From Emcibacteraceae bacterium (GTDB lineage Bacteria; Pseudomonadota; Alphaproteobacteria; Sphingomonadales; Emcibacteraceae), in NCBI GenBank assembly GCA_016763335.1, contig JAESUD010000340.1, positions 1 through 7,814 of the forward strand: 7,814 nucleotides of DNA, read 5' to 3'. Shown piece after piece: positions 7,149-7,814 of this stretch; positions within the stretch are counted from its first letter, which is position 1; the number at the start of each line of letters is the position of its first letter. The notes beneath the pieces were generated by a model. The model was not told the DNA's origin. It made no database searches and saw nothing but the letters and a program-made list of their open reading frames with translations. The position numbers were made by a program, and so were the translations under genes.

Positions 7149-7814
7149 ATGATGAATAAAATACTTTTGACAACAATTATCACGCTCGGCATTACTTTTT
7201 CAGCCAGTGCCGCCGATAAATGGAAGATCATCCATGCCGGCACATTAATTGCCGATGCCCGAAATGACGCAAAAACAGAACAAACCATTATTATCAAAAA
7301 TAAAAAAATTGTTGATGTGCGTGATGGCTACCTAACAATAGATCAGGTCGAAGGCACAGATAACGCAATTATCATCGATCTTAAAGACCAGTTCGTCATG
7401 GCAGGTCTTATTGATACCCACACTCATATTTTAGGACAGATGGAACCTAATGGCCGTGAGATCAGAGTAACAAGGTCATCTCAGTTTACTACCCTAATGG
7501 GGGTCGAGTTTGGCATGCGGACACTACGCGCCGGCTTCACCACAATCCGCAATGTTGGTGCAGACAGAAACGCGATATTCGCGCTTCGCGATGCCATAAA
7601 TAAAGATATCGTCATGGGACCACGCATAAAAGCAGCCGGACAAACCATCTCGCCCACCGGCGGTCATGGTGATAGTGCAGGTTACCGCGATGATATTTTC
7701 CCCCATGCCCATTCCGGTATTTGTGACGGTGTTGCCGAATGCCGTAAAGCCGTGCGCACACAAATTAAATTTGGCGCCGACCATATTAAGTATGTTGCCA
7801 CCGGCGGCGTATTA
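7149..7814 (+). CDS. Exported metal-dependent amidohydrolase, 3' end missing
   Basis: The first 222 codons of an amidohydrolase-superfamily enzyme; the frame is open to the window edge and about half the protein is absent. Residues 1-22 form a signal peptide (MMNKILL, hydrophobic core, AxA-type site near SASAA/D23), so it should act in the periplasm or beyond. The N-terminal beta-sandwich follows (IIHAGTLIAD, TIIIKNKKIVDV). The metal motif D89-THTH has H91 and H93 as ligands. SPTGGHGD (168-175) and H212-IKYVATGG with K214, the likely carboxylated lysine bridging two metals, identify the imidazolonepropionase-like/Xaa-Pro dipeptidase group. That group includes the Caulobacter CC2672 peptidase, specific for C-terminal Lys or Arg. 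The exact substrate cannot be read from this half. It lies 47 bp after the oxoprolinase with no terminator between, suggesting one transcript and a joint role in using small peptides or cyclic amides. Confidence 0.9.
   Translation, partial: MMNKILLTTIITLGITFSASAADKWKIIHAGTLIADARNDAKTEQTIIIKNKKIVDVRDGYLTIDQVEGTDNAIIIDLKDQFVMAGLIDTHTHILGQMEPNGREIRVTRSSQFTTLMGVEFGMRTLRAGFTTIRNVGADRNAIFALRDAINKDIVMGPRIKAAGQTISPTGGHGDSAGYRDDIFPHAHSGICDGVAECRKAVRTQIKFGADHIKYVATGGVL

Noticed and set aside
7115..7784. Minus-strand frames at 7115-7297 and 7524-7784
   Set aside because: Antisense to the amidohydrolase, whose signal peptide and metal motifs lie on the plus strand.

Overview
The window looks like ordinary chromosome from an AT-rich alphaproteobacterium. 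The type-A RNase P RNA, the alphaproteobacterial style of the PilZ protein and the DjlA/EamA/amidase operon suggest this lineage. It is inferred from family resemblance only, and the genus cannot be named. I see no mobile element, CRISPR array, tRNA or prophage gene.

Layout. (1) Positions 1-286, minus strand: rnpB, the catalytic RNA of RNase P, with its 3' part cut off by the window start. (2) 335-700, minus strand: a small PilZ-domain protein just upstream of rnpB on the same strand. (3) 701-868: a gene-free, AT-rich divergent spacer holding a perfect 9-bp tandem repeat. (4) 869-1078, plus strand: a 69-residue LptM-like lipoprotein. It converges on, and overlaps by 8 bp, the end of (5), a three-gene minus-strand operon read from 3405 down to 1071: djlA (TerB plus J-domain co-chaperone), an EamA-type DMT transporter, and a zinc-dependent N-acetylmuramoyl-L-alanine amidase with a C-terminal peptidoglycan-binding domain. 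The operon is tight. The transporter's ribosome binding site overlaps the djlA stop, and the amidase ATG overlaps the transporter TGA as ATGA. (6) 3406-3495: an AT-rich divergent promoter region. (7) 3496-7101, plus strand: a 1201-residue HyuA-HyuB fusion of the ATP-dependent 5-oxoprolinase type. (8) From 7149 past the window end, plus strand: an exported metal-dependent amidohydrolase of the Xaa-Pro dipeptidase/imidazolonepropionase-like group, only its N-terminal 222 residues visible.

Two themes link the genes. The left operon concerns the envelope: a membrane-anchored co-chaperone, an inner-membrane small-molecule transporter and a peptidoglycan amidase, with a small lipoprotein next door. 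The right pair probably salvages peptides or cyclic amides: a secreted hydrolase cuts small peptides or amides in the periplasm and a cytosolic 5-oxoprolinase opens pyroglutamate to glutamate. That link is inference from adjacency.

Nothing here is clearly a new system. The best leads are the transporter translationally coupled to a cytoplasmic muropeptide amidase, the oxoprolinase/exported amidohydrolase pair, and the lipoprotein with an unusual lipobox.
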